Source: Hesseltinella vesiculosa (Eukaryota > Mucoromycota > Mucoromycetes > Mucorales > Cunninghamellaceae). Taken from it: DNA of 64,000 nt. This document shows, piece after piece, positions 11,717-22,440 of this stretch (the first letter of the stretch is position 1; the number at the start of each line of letters is the position of its first letter). Both the position numbers and the translations under genes were made by a program. Where the stretch lies: the NCBI GenBank assembly GCA_002104935.1, contig MCGT01000003.1:124001-188000 (forward strand). The letters run 5' to 3'. The notes beneath the pieces were generated by a model. The model was not told the DNA's origin. It saw nothing but the letters and a program-made list of their open reading frames with translations, and searched no databases.

Positions 11717-14696
11717 ATGGAAAACATTAAGCAACATGACCCAACAGCGTCCCCAAAACAGAAGCGCATCAAAGTGTCCCGCGCATGTTACACATGTCGA
11801 GTGAAGAAGATCAAGGTATTAAAAAAACTCAACCTTGACCAAAAACGACGTTCTCAATGCCTACTTTTTTTCTCATTTTGCTTCATTAGTGTGATGGTAT
11901 GAATCCTTGCATGCAGGTATGCATTGACTTGATAGTTGCTTTTACACAGCAAGTAACAAAAGAAAAAAAAATACTGGTCTAACACCACTTTTTCTTTTAC
12001 CTCTTTTAACTGAATTAAGTGCAAAGGTGGGTTTTGTTTAGAACAAGAAGCATTAGATCCATCATAAAAGCAACTCACATTTTCTTAATGTCATAGCTCG
12101 ACAGAGACCATGCTCGTTTTCCAAAGATGCATTGACTGCTGGCCCGATTCCGTCACCAACAAACTCTCCAACTTCTGTACCGGCCATGGCCAATGTCGCC
12201 CTTAAACCAACACCTCATCCATCCATCCTGCCACCTGTCATCTCTATCACATTACAGCGTCTTGATACCCTCGCCCAATCCTGGCCTGGCTACGAATATG
12301 AGCAGCAACGTCTACCGCGTCCTGTCACCTTTTCACCTTCGTCATTTCTCCTGCCCACTCCGCCTCCGCCTGATGCACAGCTAGACGTCTGCGTCAACGA
12401 GAGCCACATCCATCAACCTTTGGTTTTAATGTATTACCGCCATCGACATCCTCTGTTTCCGATCCTGCCCAAAAAAACCTTCATGGACTGGCTTCACAAA
12501 CCCTCCGCCCATGGCTTCGTGTCACCGCTGCTGCTCTTCACCATCTACGCCCACGCAGCCCTGCTGTCGCCTTCCACCCTGGCTGACGCCGATGGTTTCC
12601 TACATCAGGCCAAAACTACTCTAGACAGCTGCCTCGATCGCCCTAGACTCTCAACCATCATTGCTCTCTGTCTCTTGGCTCTCTACGAACCTGCATCGCA
12701 CATACAGCACCCTCATCTTGCCACCCACAACCCGTCATCCGCATCCATCTACAGCAGCATGGCCTGCCGCATGTGGCTAGATTACTTGACATTCCATCAC
12801 CAACAAGCACCGCTCTCTACAACACTCGATCTGCCCATTGTCCAACGAGTCTACTGGTGTTGTTTCTGCCTCGACCGCTGGCTATCACTGCCCATTCAAG
12901 ACGGGCTATTTTTCTCACACCCATCCATGACAACCTTGCCTGATATCAAGCTATTGGAAAAGGAAAGCCTGGCCACCGATCCGCAGGAACTGCTGATCAT
13001 TGACGGCTTACGCAGCATGATCAGCCTCTTGCAACTTGGCGAACGACTCCATTGGGACATGCTGGCCTCGCCTCCACATAACACCACTGCCGTCACCCCA
13101 CTCTCCATCGATGACAAGGCTGCTCATGTCGACCAATGCATTCGTTATTTTGTCAAATGCTTACCCACCACCCTACAATGGACACCATGCCCAGATGATA
13201 AGCCCACCGTCAGCTCACCTTTGTATCAACCTTTCCCATCGCAGCCACCTCATCATCCCATGGTGGCCACTTTGCACCTGCATCTTAATTTCATCCACCT
13301 ATCGCTGTTGCTCCAGCCGCTCCGTCCTGATCCTTCTCCCTCTTCCAGCCAAACTTCACCCCTCGCTTCGCCCTTGGACGAACCAGCCAAGCCATGGCTC
13401 CTCCAGCGCTGCGTCACCATTGCAACCAACTTGACTCAGCTTGGCTCAGCCCTCATTGATCAGCCCCATTACATTCTCTCCTACAGCATGCTGTCCAGGA
13501 GCCTGATGCTAGCCACCCAGTCCCATCTGATGTATGCCTACCCCTTACCACCTGCTTGGTACGACCCCGAAGAAGATCAGGCGCGCCTTGCCAAACACAC
13601 TCGCCAATTGTTTCAACGCACTGTCCGCACTTTGCGCCGTCTTCTCGAACAGCGCACACTGCCGGATTGTGCCGATTTCGCCTTGACTCTGGAAAAAGGT
13701 TTGGCCAACCTATCGCTGACTGTGTTTCCTCCGTCATTACCAGCTATGCCACAAAAGCCAGGGTCTCTCCCTCCTTCCATGCCTTCGTTGCTTCCTCAAC
13801 ACTCTACTCAATATTTAGAACAAAGTGCTGCCGAGATCTTATCAAATGCCTTTACTCAACCTGACAAGCCCACTGCATCACATCCCGACCCCTCCCCCCC
13901 GCTCACCCAAATTACTCCGTCCCAGAAAGATCATCTCTTGCAACCAGCCAGCACCAGCGACAGCCCCTCAGTACAACCATCTGAACTTTTGAATACCCAT
14001 CATCTTCATCATCATCTTCATCATCATGAGGATAATTTGGCCCACCATCCATCGATGGGTCGTCATGAACAACGGGAAAGCCATCTGGCCATGCCTCCCC
14101 CGCCCCCTCCTCCTCCTGTGGTAACTGTCAAATCCACATCGCCATCCTTTGCCAACATCACCACGCCTGGCACCAACAACCCTCTGTACCACCAGGACCA
14201 GCCCCAACTACATTCGCATCATTTTGCATATTCCTTTCCTTTTGGCCGCCAGGACGAAATCTGGGCCTTGCAAGAGCATCTACAGCAGCAGGAACAGCAG
14301 CAGCAGCAGCCCGATCCCCACCCGCACCTTTCCACCGCGTCTTCCTTTACCTTGTTCACTTCGTCCTTACTTGGCTATAACTTATCATCACCAACGGCTT
14401 CAGCCACCACAACTGCCACGCTTACCCCGTCCGATGTCACCAAACAAAAACCTTTGCATACCTCCTCTTCATCGTCCTCGACTACCCAGCCCACACACTC
14501 TACCCCCACCTTGCCTTCCTCCAACCGCAGCTTTGGCCTTGGCGTCTACGCCAGTGCCCATCGCCATCACTCGGACGTCATCAGCCATCACCTGCCAGGA
14601 AACAACAAAAACGCCCGTCCTGTGTTGCTCAATCACCACGGTCAAGTTGTCGTGACGTCCTCCCAGCCGGAAGCTGTGGATTTGTCCCCTCTTTAA
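11717..14696 (+). CDS. Zn(II)2Cys6 transcription factor with fungal_trans domain
   Basis: Four exons (11717-11815, 11890-11916, 12020-12026, 12097-14696) sum to 2733 nt, 910 residues. After splicing the N-terminus reads CYTCRVKKIKC-DGMNP-CMQC-KARQRP-C, the exact CX2CX6CX5CX2CX6C spacing of a binuclear zinc cluster that binds CGG-type DNA sites. The middle (about residues 140-420) matches the fungal-specific transcription factor domain: YYRHRHPLFPILPKKTF and, later, IVQRVYWCCFCLDRWL. The last 300 residues are low-complexity with Pro, Gln and His runs (HHLHHHLHHH), a probable activation region. The third exon is only 7 nt. The target pathway cannot be told from sequence; there is no metabolic cluster beside it. 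Confidence 0.9.
12020..12026 (+). other. 7-nt microexon encoding the fifth zinc-cluster Cys
   Basis: Bases TGCAAAG lie between an acceptor TTAAG at 12019 and a donor GTGGGT at 12027. Including them gives Cys-Lys-(Ala) and completes the six-Cys cluster in frame; skipping them would delete the cysteine and shift the frame. The upstream exon (11890-11916) is also tiny, 27 nt, and encodes the third and fourth Cys. Confidence 0.8.
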
Positions 14697-14930
14697 ACAA
14701 TTAAACAACCTCATCCTCTTTTTTATGTGTTCCAATCACCTGCCTTTTCGTGCCTCCAAATCATGTGGCCACGTCTTTTATCGAGCGAAGTTTACAGAAT
14801 TTCAGCCATCATTTGGCGCTACCAAGCTTTAATTGGGCTGCAGATCAATAATTTTGAAGGTGAGATACGCAATTCTAACGCACATTTACTGGCCTTGTAG
14901 CCCATTACTCCGTTGTCTGAGGGAGTGATG

Positions 14931-15310
14931 ATTTTAATTATAGTCACTTTTCGTCATTTTGTACTCGTATGCAAAATTTAGGGTGGATTGACTAGAGCAA
15001 TTTGGCACAGTGAAATTTTGTGAGATGGACTGGTGGGTCCCCTTGGGGAAATCGACCGATTTTTACTTGGGGAATAGAAGTGTCAAAACGAACCTGATCA
15101 CAATATGGCTGGGCAACCTCCACCAACCAACCTGATTTTTTCTACGTTATTAGCATTCATGCATTTGTGCTTCATTGCAAAATTTCACATCGATCAGACG
15201 TCTCTAACGTGCTGTGAAGCGTTTAGTTTATTTTTATTCAAAATGAAAGAAATGGAACTTGCATGGCCATATTCAGGCTCCGCACACCATGTCACCTCCA
15301 ATTTCTGACT
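14931..15310 (+). repeat. Foldback repeat family, copy A
   Basis: First of several copies of a dispersed non-coding repeat. It shares ordered blocks with copies B, C and D: an ATAGTCA-type end, CTCGTATGCAAAATTT, GATTGACT, GGCACAGTGA, GGTCCCCT, a block GTGTCAAAACGAA, then CACATCGATCAGACG and CTCCGCAC. It lies in direct orientation with copy B. No coding capacity. The flank from 14697 to 14930 is the 3' end of the Zn2Cys6 gene, with nothing else visible. Confidence 0.7.
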
Positions 15311-15369
15311 GGTGCATGCAAGGCAGTTGATGACTAACCTTGCAACTCTTCTGTCCAGCATCCAACAGA

Positions 15370-15660
15370 GATGTAAAATTAATCATGGTCATTTCTCATT
15401 ATTTTGCACTTGCATGCAAAATTTGGAGGGGATTGACTTTGAGCAATTTTGCACAGTGACTTTTAGTTAGATGGTCAGGGGGTCCCCTAGCGAAAATGGT
15501 CGATCTTTCCTGTTTTTTTAGCAGGAGAATCGGAGGTGTCAAAATGAAACAGGTCAAAAGTTGGCAGTACAACCGTCAGCAATCGACCTGCTTTTTCCAG
15601 CACCACCACCATTCACACTCGGTAAAAGCAAGCCCCGTCGACCGTCACATGCACCTTCCC
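15370..15660 (+). repeat. Foldback repeat family, copy B
   Basis: Repeats the copy A order: AATCATGGTCATT, TTGCATGCAAAATTTGG, GGATTGACTTTGAG, TTTTGCACAGTGA, GGGGTCCCCT, then GAATCGGAGGTGTCAAAA and AGGTCAAAAGTTGGCAG, then a CACCACCACCATTC block. Identity with copies C and D is strongest in the middle block. Short frames across it are chance. Confidence 0.75.
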
Positions 15661-16397
15661 ATCTCTACAGTGGAGATGTCCTTGTGAGAGTATCAGGAAT
15701 CCCTCGTCAGCCTCGCATATGTCCCAGCCAAATCAGCAAAAACGTGGACATGCACAGCTGTGTCAAATTTTCACTCTCCGCGTTTTTCTACCAAGTGACC
15801 CCGAGGCAAAAAAAAAGGAAGCAATCGTTGCCTACTTGGGGACATTGGTTTCAGTCCCCCTTTTTTTCCCACGAATTTTTTGATGGTTTTTTTTTGGTTT
15901 CTCGTCACTGTTATTGCGATTACACGACAATGGGTGGTTTTGCCAAGGCGTGTTTGGATTCATTTTAAAGCTATGTACCAGGGCTATCCGTTGGGAAGCA
16001 CAAAGTTAGAAAAGCAATAAAACTAACCGAGAAACATGCTCTCAAGTTGTTGTGTTACCAAAATTCCTCTGCTGTTTTTTTTGTCAAAACAACTAAAAAA
16101 AGCAAAAAAACGCCATCTTTTTGAATTGAAAGACGTCAAGTACAGACCAGGACATTGCCGTAGAGCTCGATTCTGACATGCTTCTCAGCATAAAGACGAT
16201 AAGCCTTTGAACATAGTTAATTTAGATCTGTTTGGAAATTAAACCGCAAATTGAGTTACCATTTGGAAACCGCAGCTCTTTTTTTTTCAGGGTCACATGC
16301 ATGTTTTTTAGTCGCGCGAATGTACAATAAAAGGGGAGGGGGGCCAGTTTTTCTTTTCTTTTCTTTACTTTTTCGAAAACACTTACATTGCTCCTAT
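15661..16397. other. Non-coding stretch upstream of the 2H-phosphoesterase gene
   Basis: Roughly 740 bases with T/A runs and no supportable gene. A TATA-like AATAAAAG lies near 16326-16333, about 70 bases before the first splice donor of the next gene, followed by a pyrimidine-rich TTCTTTTCTTTTC stretch (16350-16368) such as often marks fungal transcription starts. Confidence 0.4.
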
Positions 16398-17683
16398 AGT
16401 AAGTATTGAACTGTCAAGAAATGAAATGTGACCCCTACATATATTGTGTGTTGCCATTACCTCATCCACTCTAACCTGTTTATTTTTTTTTTTCGTATAT
16501 CACCACAGTGCCGAAAGTTAAAAAAAAATACAAAGAAACAGGTAAGATCATCCTTTTGTAACATGTGCCCATCTTGATGGTGTGTCAGCAGAATCAGGTG
16601 ATCACATTCTATTCGATGTGTATATTTTTCTCTCATTTTTTATTTTCCATTGTAATCTAGGAGCAAAGCCGACCCCTCCGCAAGTCTGCCGCCTCCCGCC
16701 AACCTCTGCCCCCCCAATGTTGGCTCAACGCATGGCCTTCTCTTGCGTATCGACTCCCCGGCCCTTCGAGCGAGACACTGTGCTCTCGTGAAGCAGCCTC
16801 CCTTCTCCTCCCTTGACCGGGAGAGTATCGTCCCATTTGACCAACTGCATGTTACCATTGGTAACTTGCATCTTCCGACCCCCTCTGCTGCTCGCGTGGC
16901 ACAGTGCGTTCTTCGTGAGCAAATTTCACGATTTGCTCACGAAAACAACATCACCAGCCCCATCCCTATCTCGCTCGAAGGGCTGGTCATGAAAAAGATT
17001 GGTGGACGCGGTAAATTCATCCCCTCAAAAAAAAAAATGCATGCAATAGGGTATATCAAGGCTGTGGTGAGATGATGCCCTTTTTATTTAGTTATCCATC
17101 TGAATTATAGCAAATGCTGGTTTCCCATGATAATTTTTTTATGTCATCTTCTAGCTGGTCCTCGCGTCATCTTTGCCAGTGCCAAGGACGAGTCCAACGG
17201 CAAACTCCTGCGGCCTCTTTACGGTAAACAACCTCTTGCCTGGAATGAAAAAACCAACCACGTGAAAAATGAAATGATTAGAGGATCACTCATCTTTATC
17301 TCGCATAACCGTAGACGCAATCAAAGAGGCCATGACCAACGCAGGTTTCTGGATCTCGTCTGGCCGAAAACAATGGACGGTAAGAATCGGTGAACGGTAT
17401 GAACATGTCTAATTTTTACCTCTTCGGTTAGCCCCACGTCACCGTGGTCGAGACCAGGTACGGTAAGCCAAAGAGCGAAAAGCCTTGGGGTGGTAACGTC
17501 ACTGGTTTCCCCGGTGCTGCCTCTGTGAAGAGGAGCGTGGGGTCTGTTGATCTCGGTTTGACAGCAATCCAGCACTTGGAGCTGTCAAAGCGGGATCAAC
17601 AATGCCCCATCAGCGACCTTAACCAGTGCGTTGCCATCTTTAAGGTCTTTGATGATGCTCAAGGCTTGCCGTCACCGCCATGA
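16398..17683 (+). CDS. 2H phosphoesterase (AKAP7/ASCC1-like), apparent frameshift
   Basis: Two-histidine phosphoesterase of the AKAP7/ASCC1 RNA-ligase-like group, which acts on cyclic or 2'-5' nucleotide bonds. Both HxT signatures are present: LHVTIG and PHVTVV. Spliced text includes THGLLLRIDSPALRAR, the first HxT block, an RVIFASAKD strand and, after the second HxT, TRYGKPK. Introns with GT-AG ends fall at 16399-16508, 16541-16660, about 17010-17156, about 17223-17314 and about 17380-17431. The initiator seems to be made by splicing: A at 16398 joins TG at 16509 to give ATG, then PKVKKKYKETG, a basic start typical of the family. From exon 3 the frame must change between the KPTPPQ and STHGLL parts; a run of seven C near 16706 is the likely place. 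So it is either a recent pseudogene or carries a sequencing error; the rest is intact. Confidence 0.7.
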
Positions 17684-17812
17684 TCATGCTGCCACCTCTG
17701 TCTCTGCCGCAGCCTCTGCCGCCGCCGCCTCTGCCTCTGCCTCTGCCGCCGCCGCCGCCGCCGCCTCTGCAGCAACCTCTGCCGCTCCCGCTACCGCTGC
17801 CTCTTTTTTTTA
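17684..17812 (+). repeat. CTGCCG/CTCTGC low-complexity hexamer tract
   Basis: An imperfect tandem of CTGCCG, CCGCCG and CTCTGC units just after the 2H-phosphoesterase stop. One frame reads Ala/Ser runs, another Leu/Pro runs. If the stop at 17681-17683 were bypassed by a frameshift, the gene would gain an Ala-rich tail. As written it is 3' flank. Confidence 0.6.
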
Positions 17813-18099
17813 TGTTTTATGATTATGAATATCACTTTTATGCCATTATTACAATATTATAAAACAGGGGAGCAGTGTAAAATATAGAAACAGAGACGAT
17901 GTGGAAGGGTGCATTAGTGACACATGTACAAACGTGAATGATGCGTACCCTCTGCAGCTCCTTAAGCTTTGTATTCTCAACATTGTCTTGGTACAAGCGA
18001 GAATGAAAAGAGGACATAAAAAAAAACAAAAAAAGAAAGGATCTCCTCTTTCGTGCATTTTTTTCTCTTTTGCTCTTCTAGCGGGATGTTGTATGGACA

Positions 18100-18572
18100 C
18101 AAAAACATCACTGTCGAGAGCATCGCAGGTCACAAAGGCGTCGACGGGCTTCTTGGCATTGATCCGCAGCCGGCCTTGGTACAGTTCGCCTTGGACCAGT
18201 GCCTTTTCCACTTTGTCACGGCCCATAAACCTCTCAAACTGATGGCGCTTTCCGGGTGGGCAGCCGCGAGGGCTGTTTTTGGTCAGGTCGACGCTTTTGG
18301 TGGCGAAGCGTGCGCTCATTCTGTGCGATCACTTGGCCAGGAGGTCGAGATGGAGGTCGGTATTGGCGCGAGGGCATGTCAACATGGCCATGACTATCAA
18401 CGAAGGAGAGGGACCGCTGGGCTTGCAGCGACGAAGCGTCAATGGAGGGTGAGCTGGAGGAATGGGCTATAACGGAAGGGATGACCATGGGCAGAATCTG
18501 ATGTGGAGGCTCCATGTTGTGTGGAGGATGGGTAGGTTCAGCAGGGCCTGGCCTACGCCTATTGTCTTCCAT
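18100..18572 (-). pseudogene. SSD1-like RNB-family protein, 5' fragment (left copy)
   Basis: Starts at an ATG (18572) followed by a Pro/His-rich leader (MEPPH) and then the Ssd1 N-terminal region: GRDKVEKALVQGELYQGRLR, INAKKPVDAFVTC, DALDSDVFV. Ssd1 is a fungal RNA-binding protein of the Dis3L2-like class that represses cell-wall mRNAs. Two faults show it is dead: one extra A in a homopolymer (T5 at 18276-18280 on plus) shifts the frame, and the gene is cut at about 18100, well before the second cold-shock and RNB domains. Upstream a TTCTAG-like acceptor suggests a lost first exon. Confidence 0.7.
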
Positions 18573-18829
18573 GTTCCCTAGAGCAAAAAGAGTCAATGGT
18601 AAGCGAGCATCCGCTTTATTCTGAGGCAAGCATCTTGACCGATCTTACTCTTTCGTAAAATAAACATTGCTTTGAATGGCTTTCTGTGTTCTTATCTTAT
18701 CTCAATTACATGCTTCTCTCTTGTTTCTTCGCTAAAAGACATGCGTATAGGAAAGAGAGCAAGGGACCAAGGAAAAAGGGTGGGAAGAAAGGCGGCAGGC
18801 GATCGGGATTTGAAATGCCCATCGTTGGC

Positions 18830-19145
18830 TGGGGATCTTTTTTTTCATCGTTTTTTTTTAGTTGAGGAATCGGACGCCTCGAAACAAGGACGCAATAAGT
18901 TGGCTGAGTGACCTCCACTGAATGGCCCGATTTTTCCACCATCCATGCCCTTTATGAGACCATGTACCCATGCAAAAGTTTACATCAATTACACCGTCCT
19001 AAACTGATTTATGGCATCTTCTTTTTTTTACCAAAAGCAAAGGCAACCAACCGACCCTCTTTGCCTTTTGGCTAAAATAAGATGTTGGTCCAAAAAAATC
19101 GAATCATCCCAAATTTTGCATACGAGTACAATAGGACGACAAATT
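18830..19145. repeat. Diverged foldback repeat copy E (within left arm)
   Basis: Contains a GAGGAATCGGA block then AAGTTGGCTGAGTGACC and CCACCATCCATG, matching the order and spacing of copy B/D blocks (GAAGAATCGGAGG, AAAGTTGGCAG, ACCTTCACC). At 19096-19140, in the opposite orientation, lie AAATTTTGCATACGAGTACA and a GACGACAAATTGCCATGG end, so this copy is itself foldback. Older than copies A-D judging by divergence. Confidence 0.55.
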
Positions 19146-19385
19146 GCCATGGTTAAAAGCACAGACCTCTAGGTTAAGTTAATGTAGAGCTGGAGGCGAG
19201 CCCTCCCCACCATTTACCGTGTTGAACAAGTGAGGCGCTTTTTCCTTTGCACCTTCTTCCATGGCAATTATTAAAAACCATTGTGCTCTTTAGGTATCAG
19301 CTTTATCCAGCATTCGAACACATCAAAAGGGTGGGATATCAACTATTTAGTAAAAAAAGGTAACGGGAAATCCAGGGAGACCAAG

Positions 19386-20554
19386 TCAGTCCAGCATGCG
19401 CGCTTTTTCCCACAGGGTCGTTGTTGATGAACGTAAAGCCAACTTTGACGTAACCGGAGGGATCGCAGAAGACTCGCATAGGGGGACTACTTTGAGCCTA
19501 TGCTTTTCTATCAACCGAGCCAGGGACAGGCAAGCCAGGGACCAGGATTCTTCCATGGTGACGATGTTTGCTGCATTGAGATTGATAGGTGGCTTCCGTC
19601 TTCGCGACGATGCGAGCTGGTGAGCGTCTTCATGCATCGAAAGGGAGAGAGCCATGGCCAGCTGCTCTCCTTCATCGGGGGAGGGAGAGCGCAGCTTGGA
19701 TCGTAAAGAAGTGGCCACCCGGTACACAGGTACACAATCACCTGATCGCTAAAATCGCTGTCTTCCTCCAGCCCACAGTCGAGAACAGTGGCATTTTTGG
19801 ACTGGTTAGGTATATTGGTAGAGCTGCTTGCAGAGGAGGGAGCGTCGAAGAAAGGCGAGGACGATGGAGGTAAACGCACAGGCACATGCGCCCACTGCAT
19901 CCAGTGGATCTTGCGCATCAGCTGGACCATGGTCAACTGACGGTCGCGCCCGCAACGTTTCATATGCGCCATGTTGGTGCGGAGGCTTCGAGAGGGAAGG
20001 CTGTCGTGGTAAATAGGGCAAACAGTCAGTTGCTTTAAAAAGGACGCTTGGCTGGCAAACGTCGAGTTGCGCTTCTCCCTGGCGGCGTTGTCCAGGCGAG
20101 TCAAGCATCATTCATAGTGATGTTCCAGATGGGATGCTTTCAAGTGCTGGATATTCTTTGCACAAAATAGACAGGTGTGTGCAAGGTCATTGCCTGGGTT
20201 CATCGTAATGGATGTTGGGTGAGGTGCAAGAGAGGCTGGCGAGGCATTGGTCAACCTGTTGTTGACGGCCGAGGCTTGATTTCACATGGGACAGATCCTT
20301 GTTGCATATGGGGCATTGGTATTCTTCGAATGTTGCTGCTGTTGGCTGGGTAGGCGCTGGTGGGGAAATGGATCGGGAAGGAATGCAGGACATTGAAGCT
20401 GCTGTTTCTGCTTGATCGTTCCAGTCGCGAGGCAATGTCGAGCTGGACAGAAAGTGGTCAGGTGAGGCTGACGATGAGTTTCATGCTTTCGATTCAAAGA
20501 CAGGCTCTTGACTTTACGTCTTGGTGCTAGAGGTTCATCGTCTGCAAAATCCAT
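19386..20554 (-). pseudogene. SLX4-like structure-specific endonuclease scaffold, damaged
   Basis: Slx4 is the scaffold subunit of the Slx1-Slx4 junction nuclease. Recognised from UBZ-type zinc fingers CPICNKDLSH..QQVDQCL, then CLFCAKNIQHL..H..H and CPIYHDSLPSRSL..HMKRC followed by GRDRQLTMVQLMRKI, and a C-terminal SPSPDEGEQLAMALSLSM stretch. Defects: the frame must change near 20190-20290, an in-frame TGA sits at 20108-20110 exactly where a finger Cys context needs an amino acid (one CGA to TGA change explains it), and near 19700-19745 the frame shifts unless a 47-nt intron is used. The first intron (about 20474-20515) is normal. The ATG at 20554 is a guess; more N-terminal exons could exist. 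It is probably a pseudogene; sequence errors are possible. Confidence 0.6.
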
Positions 20555-22440
20555 AAATTCTGACGACACACACACACACACAAAAAAAAAGAGAGAGAGA
20601 GGCGGCGTTGGTTTTCATTGCAGGCAGCGGGAAAAAAAAATGTTGAGGCCGAGGGTAGTTGGGTGGGCCACGATGGAGCATAGGGAATGGAGCGGAGGGG
20701 GGAAAGTGCATGATGGGATTGGGATGCATTTGCGGAGGGGAGTCATGCGATGTCATGAGAGGCATGGAAAGAAAAAAAAGATTGGGGGCAAATCACGGTT
20801 ATGTTGGCAGCAAATGTCATCCAATGATTAGCATACTGGTAGTGACTGACAACGTTACAACGCTTCAGTTTGTTGACTTCTGGAGAGCTACAGTACCGGT
20901 ACTGTAAATCCAAGTCATTGGTGCTTGCGGCGCTTCACTCCAGATCGATGAGATCCAGTACAACTGCGCACTTGGATTGAAAGACGCTGATAGTATTCTT
21001 CAGCTTGGATGCACTTGTTAGGTAAGCAGGCACATCTGTTAAATGCAAAAAAAGGGGTATCACTCATTTATTGGCACGTCTCACATCATCGGTCCCGTCA
21101 TCCCAAACATCATCTTTTAGATTGCAATCTCCGTTTCCCTACTTCTCTCTTTATCTAATCTGATTTTCAGATAAAAACTGTTTTTTCGATCTCGCTCATT
21201 CCTGACTACAGTAAGTCCATCGAACCGTTTTTCACAACATCTTCAATGGATGTTGGCAATGGGATGTGGCAAATTTCAGTCATCAGAAACCGGTGCAAGT
21301 GATGAAAGGCAAAGAAAAAAAGATACCGGTGAGCGTCAAACAATGAATGCGCGTTTTGTTGAAGTGGCATCCCTCTCTCGCAAATCACATGACAAAAAAT
21401 GAGTCACAATGTGACCGAGGGGTCTGCTATTGGCTCTGCTAAAGAGCCGAGTCAAATAAAATTTTTTTTTTGAAAAAGTATAAATACAAGACGTTTTCGT
21501 GAAGGTTTTTTCCTTTTTTTTTTTTTCAACGGAGAAAGCAGATAAGTAGGATTTGCGTTGGGGCATGTAGGTGGAACGCCTATGTGTCACGTAATAGCTG
21601 ACGATGGTCACTTCCTCCCTGCGCTGACTTTTCTCCCCCCCCTAAATAATAAGTTAAAATGAAAAAGATTTCAATTCCCAGTTTCCCTTTATTTCAAACG
21701 GGAAAGAGAAACTACGTCCATTTCTTCTCTTTGGCATGCCTCAAAAGGGGAGAGCCAATAAATAATAATAAATAAGAGAAAGAGAACCTCAACAAGAAGG
21801 AAATCCTTGTTGCTTTCGTTGCTCGAGCGAAGTGTCTCTATTTGTAACCTTCATCTTTTGAGATGCACAATTGACCAAGAGAAGTGATTGGTTTCTTTAG
21901 TTTTATGAAAGGCATGAAAAGCATGTGCTTTTAAAAAGCAAACACATGATAGTTTTTAATAGGAAGAGGAAAGAAAGGAAGAAGGGAATGGATACTGGCA
22001 ACGAGCAGTTATTTTTTTTTTGATGAAAGTTATCTCATTGCAATGCCTGGCCTTCAAATCTGCTCACCGGTGGCATGGCATTTACTTCGTGGTGTTGACA
22101 AGACCAACCAGGATTTGTTACAGATGCATATAGAAACCTGGTTTATCCACGTTACCCGAAGATGTTGCTTGGAAGAACCAGTTACGCTGGCTCTCCTGCG
22201 TATGACTGTGGATTGACGCGACAACTGCTGAAGATGTTGGCACGGCAACGAACACGTTTTCCATGATAGAATACACTTTTAAAACTTGGTAAGTTACTGG
22301 TTCAGATTGGACCGGTATTTCATATCGTTTTTTTTTTTTTTTTTTTTTTTTCATTTCATTTAGAAGCTGCGAGAGGGTTTCCCCCCTGGATCCGAGCACT
22401 TTTGGTTCTGGTGTTGATAAGCTAATCATGCTTTGTTTAT
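20555..22440. other. Spacer of the inverted duplication, promoter-like signals
   Basis: Nearly 1.9 kb without a supportable gene. A TATAAATA box lies near 21480-21487 in a T/A context with CCAAT-like bases upstream, and a purine/pyrimidine-rich leader follows, so plus-strand transcription toward the fragment at 22441 is plausible. There is a CA repeat near 20567-20580. A plus frame around 22070-22210 is open and may be an early exon of that fragment, but I cannot join it with confidence. A T run of about 24 bases lies at 22327-22350. Confidence 0.35.

Larger units (their letters stand above)
18100..19500 (+). repeat. Left arm of a large inverted duplication
   Basis: This 1.4-kb segment reappears as reverse complement at about 22931-24385 with very high identity. 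Shared landmarks, read in mirrored order, are the SSD1-like 5' part, a poly-rich leader, a diverged foldback element, the CCATGGCAATT junction and the 3' end of the SLX4-like gene. The inner edge is sharp: similarity ends at the TTTGAGCCTA sequence at 19500 and its partner at 22931. The outer edge lies near 18100. Confidence 0.85.

Noticed and set aside
15105..15968. Plus-strand ORFs across copies A and B of the foldback family
   Set aside because: They are not conserved as frames between repeat copies; indels shift them while the DNA blocks remain.
18672..18942. Short plus/minus frames within the inverted-duplication arm
   Set aside because: Both arms carry them as mirror copies, with frame-breaking differences; they overlap a non-coding repeat.
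20567..20580. CA microsatellite as a functional element
   Set aside because: Only about seven units; common by chance.
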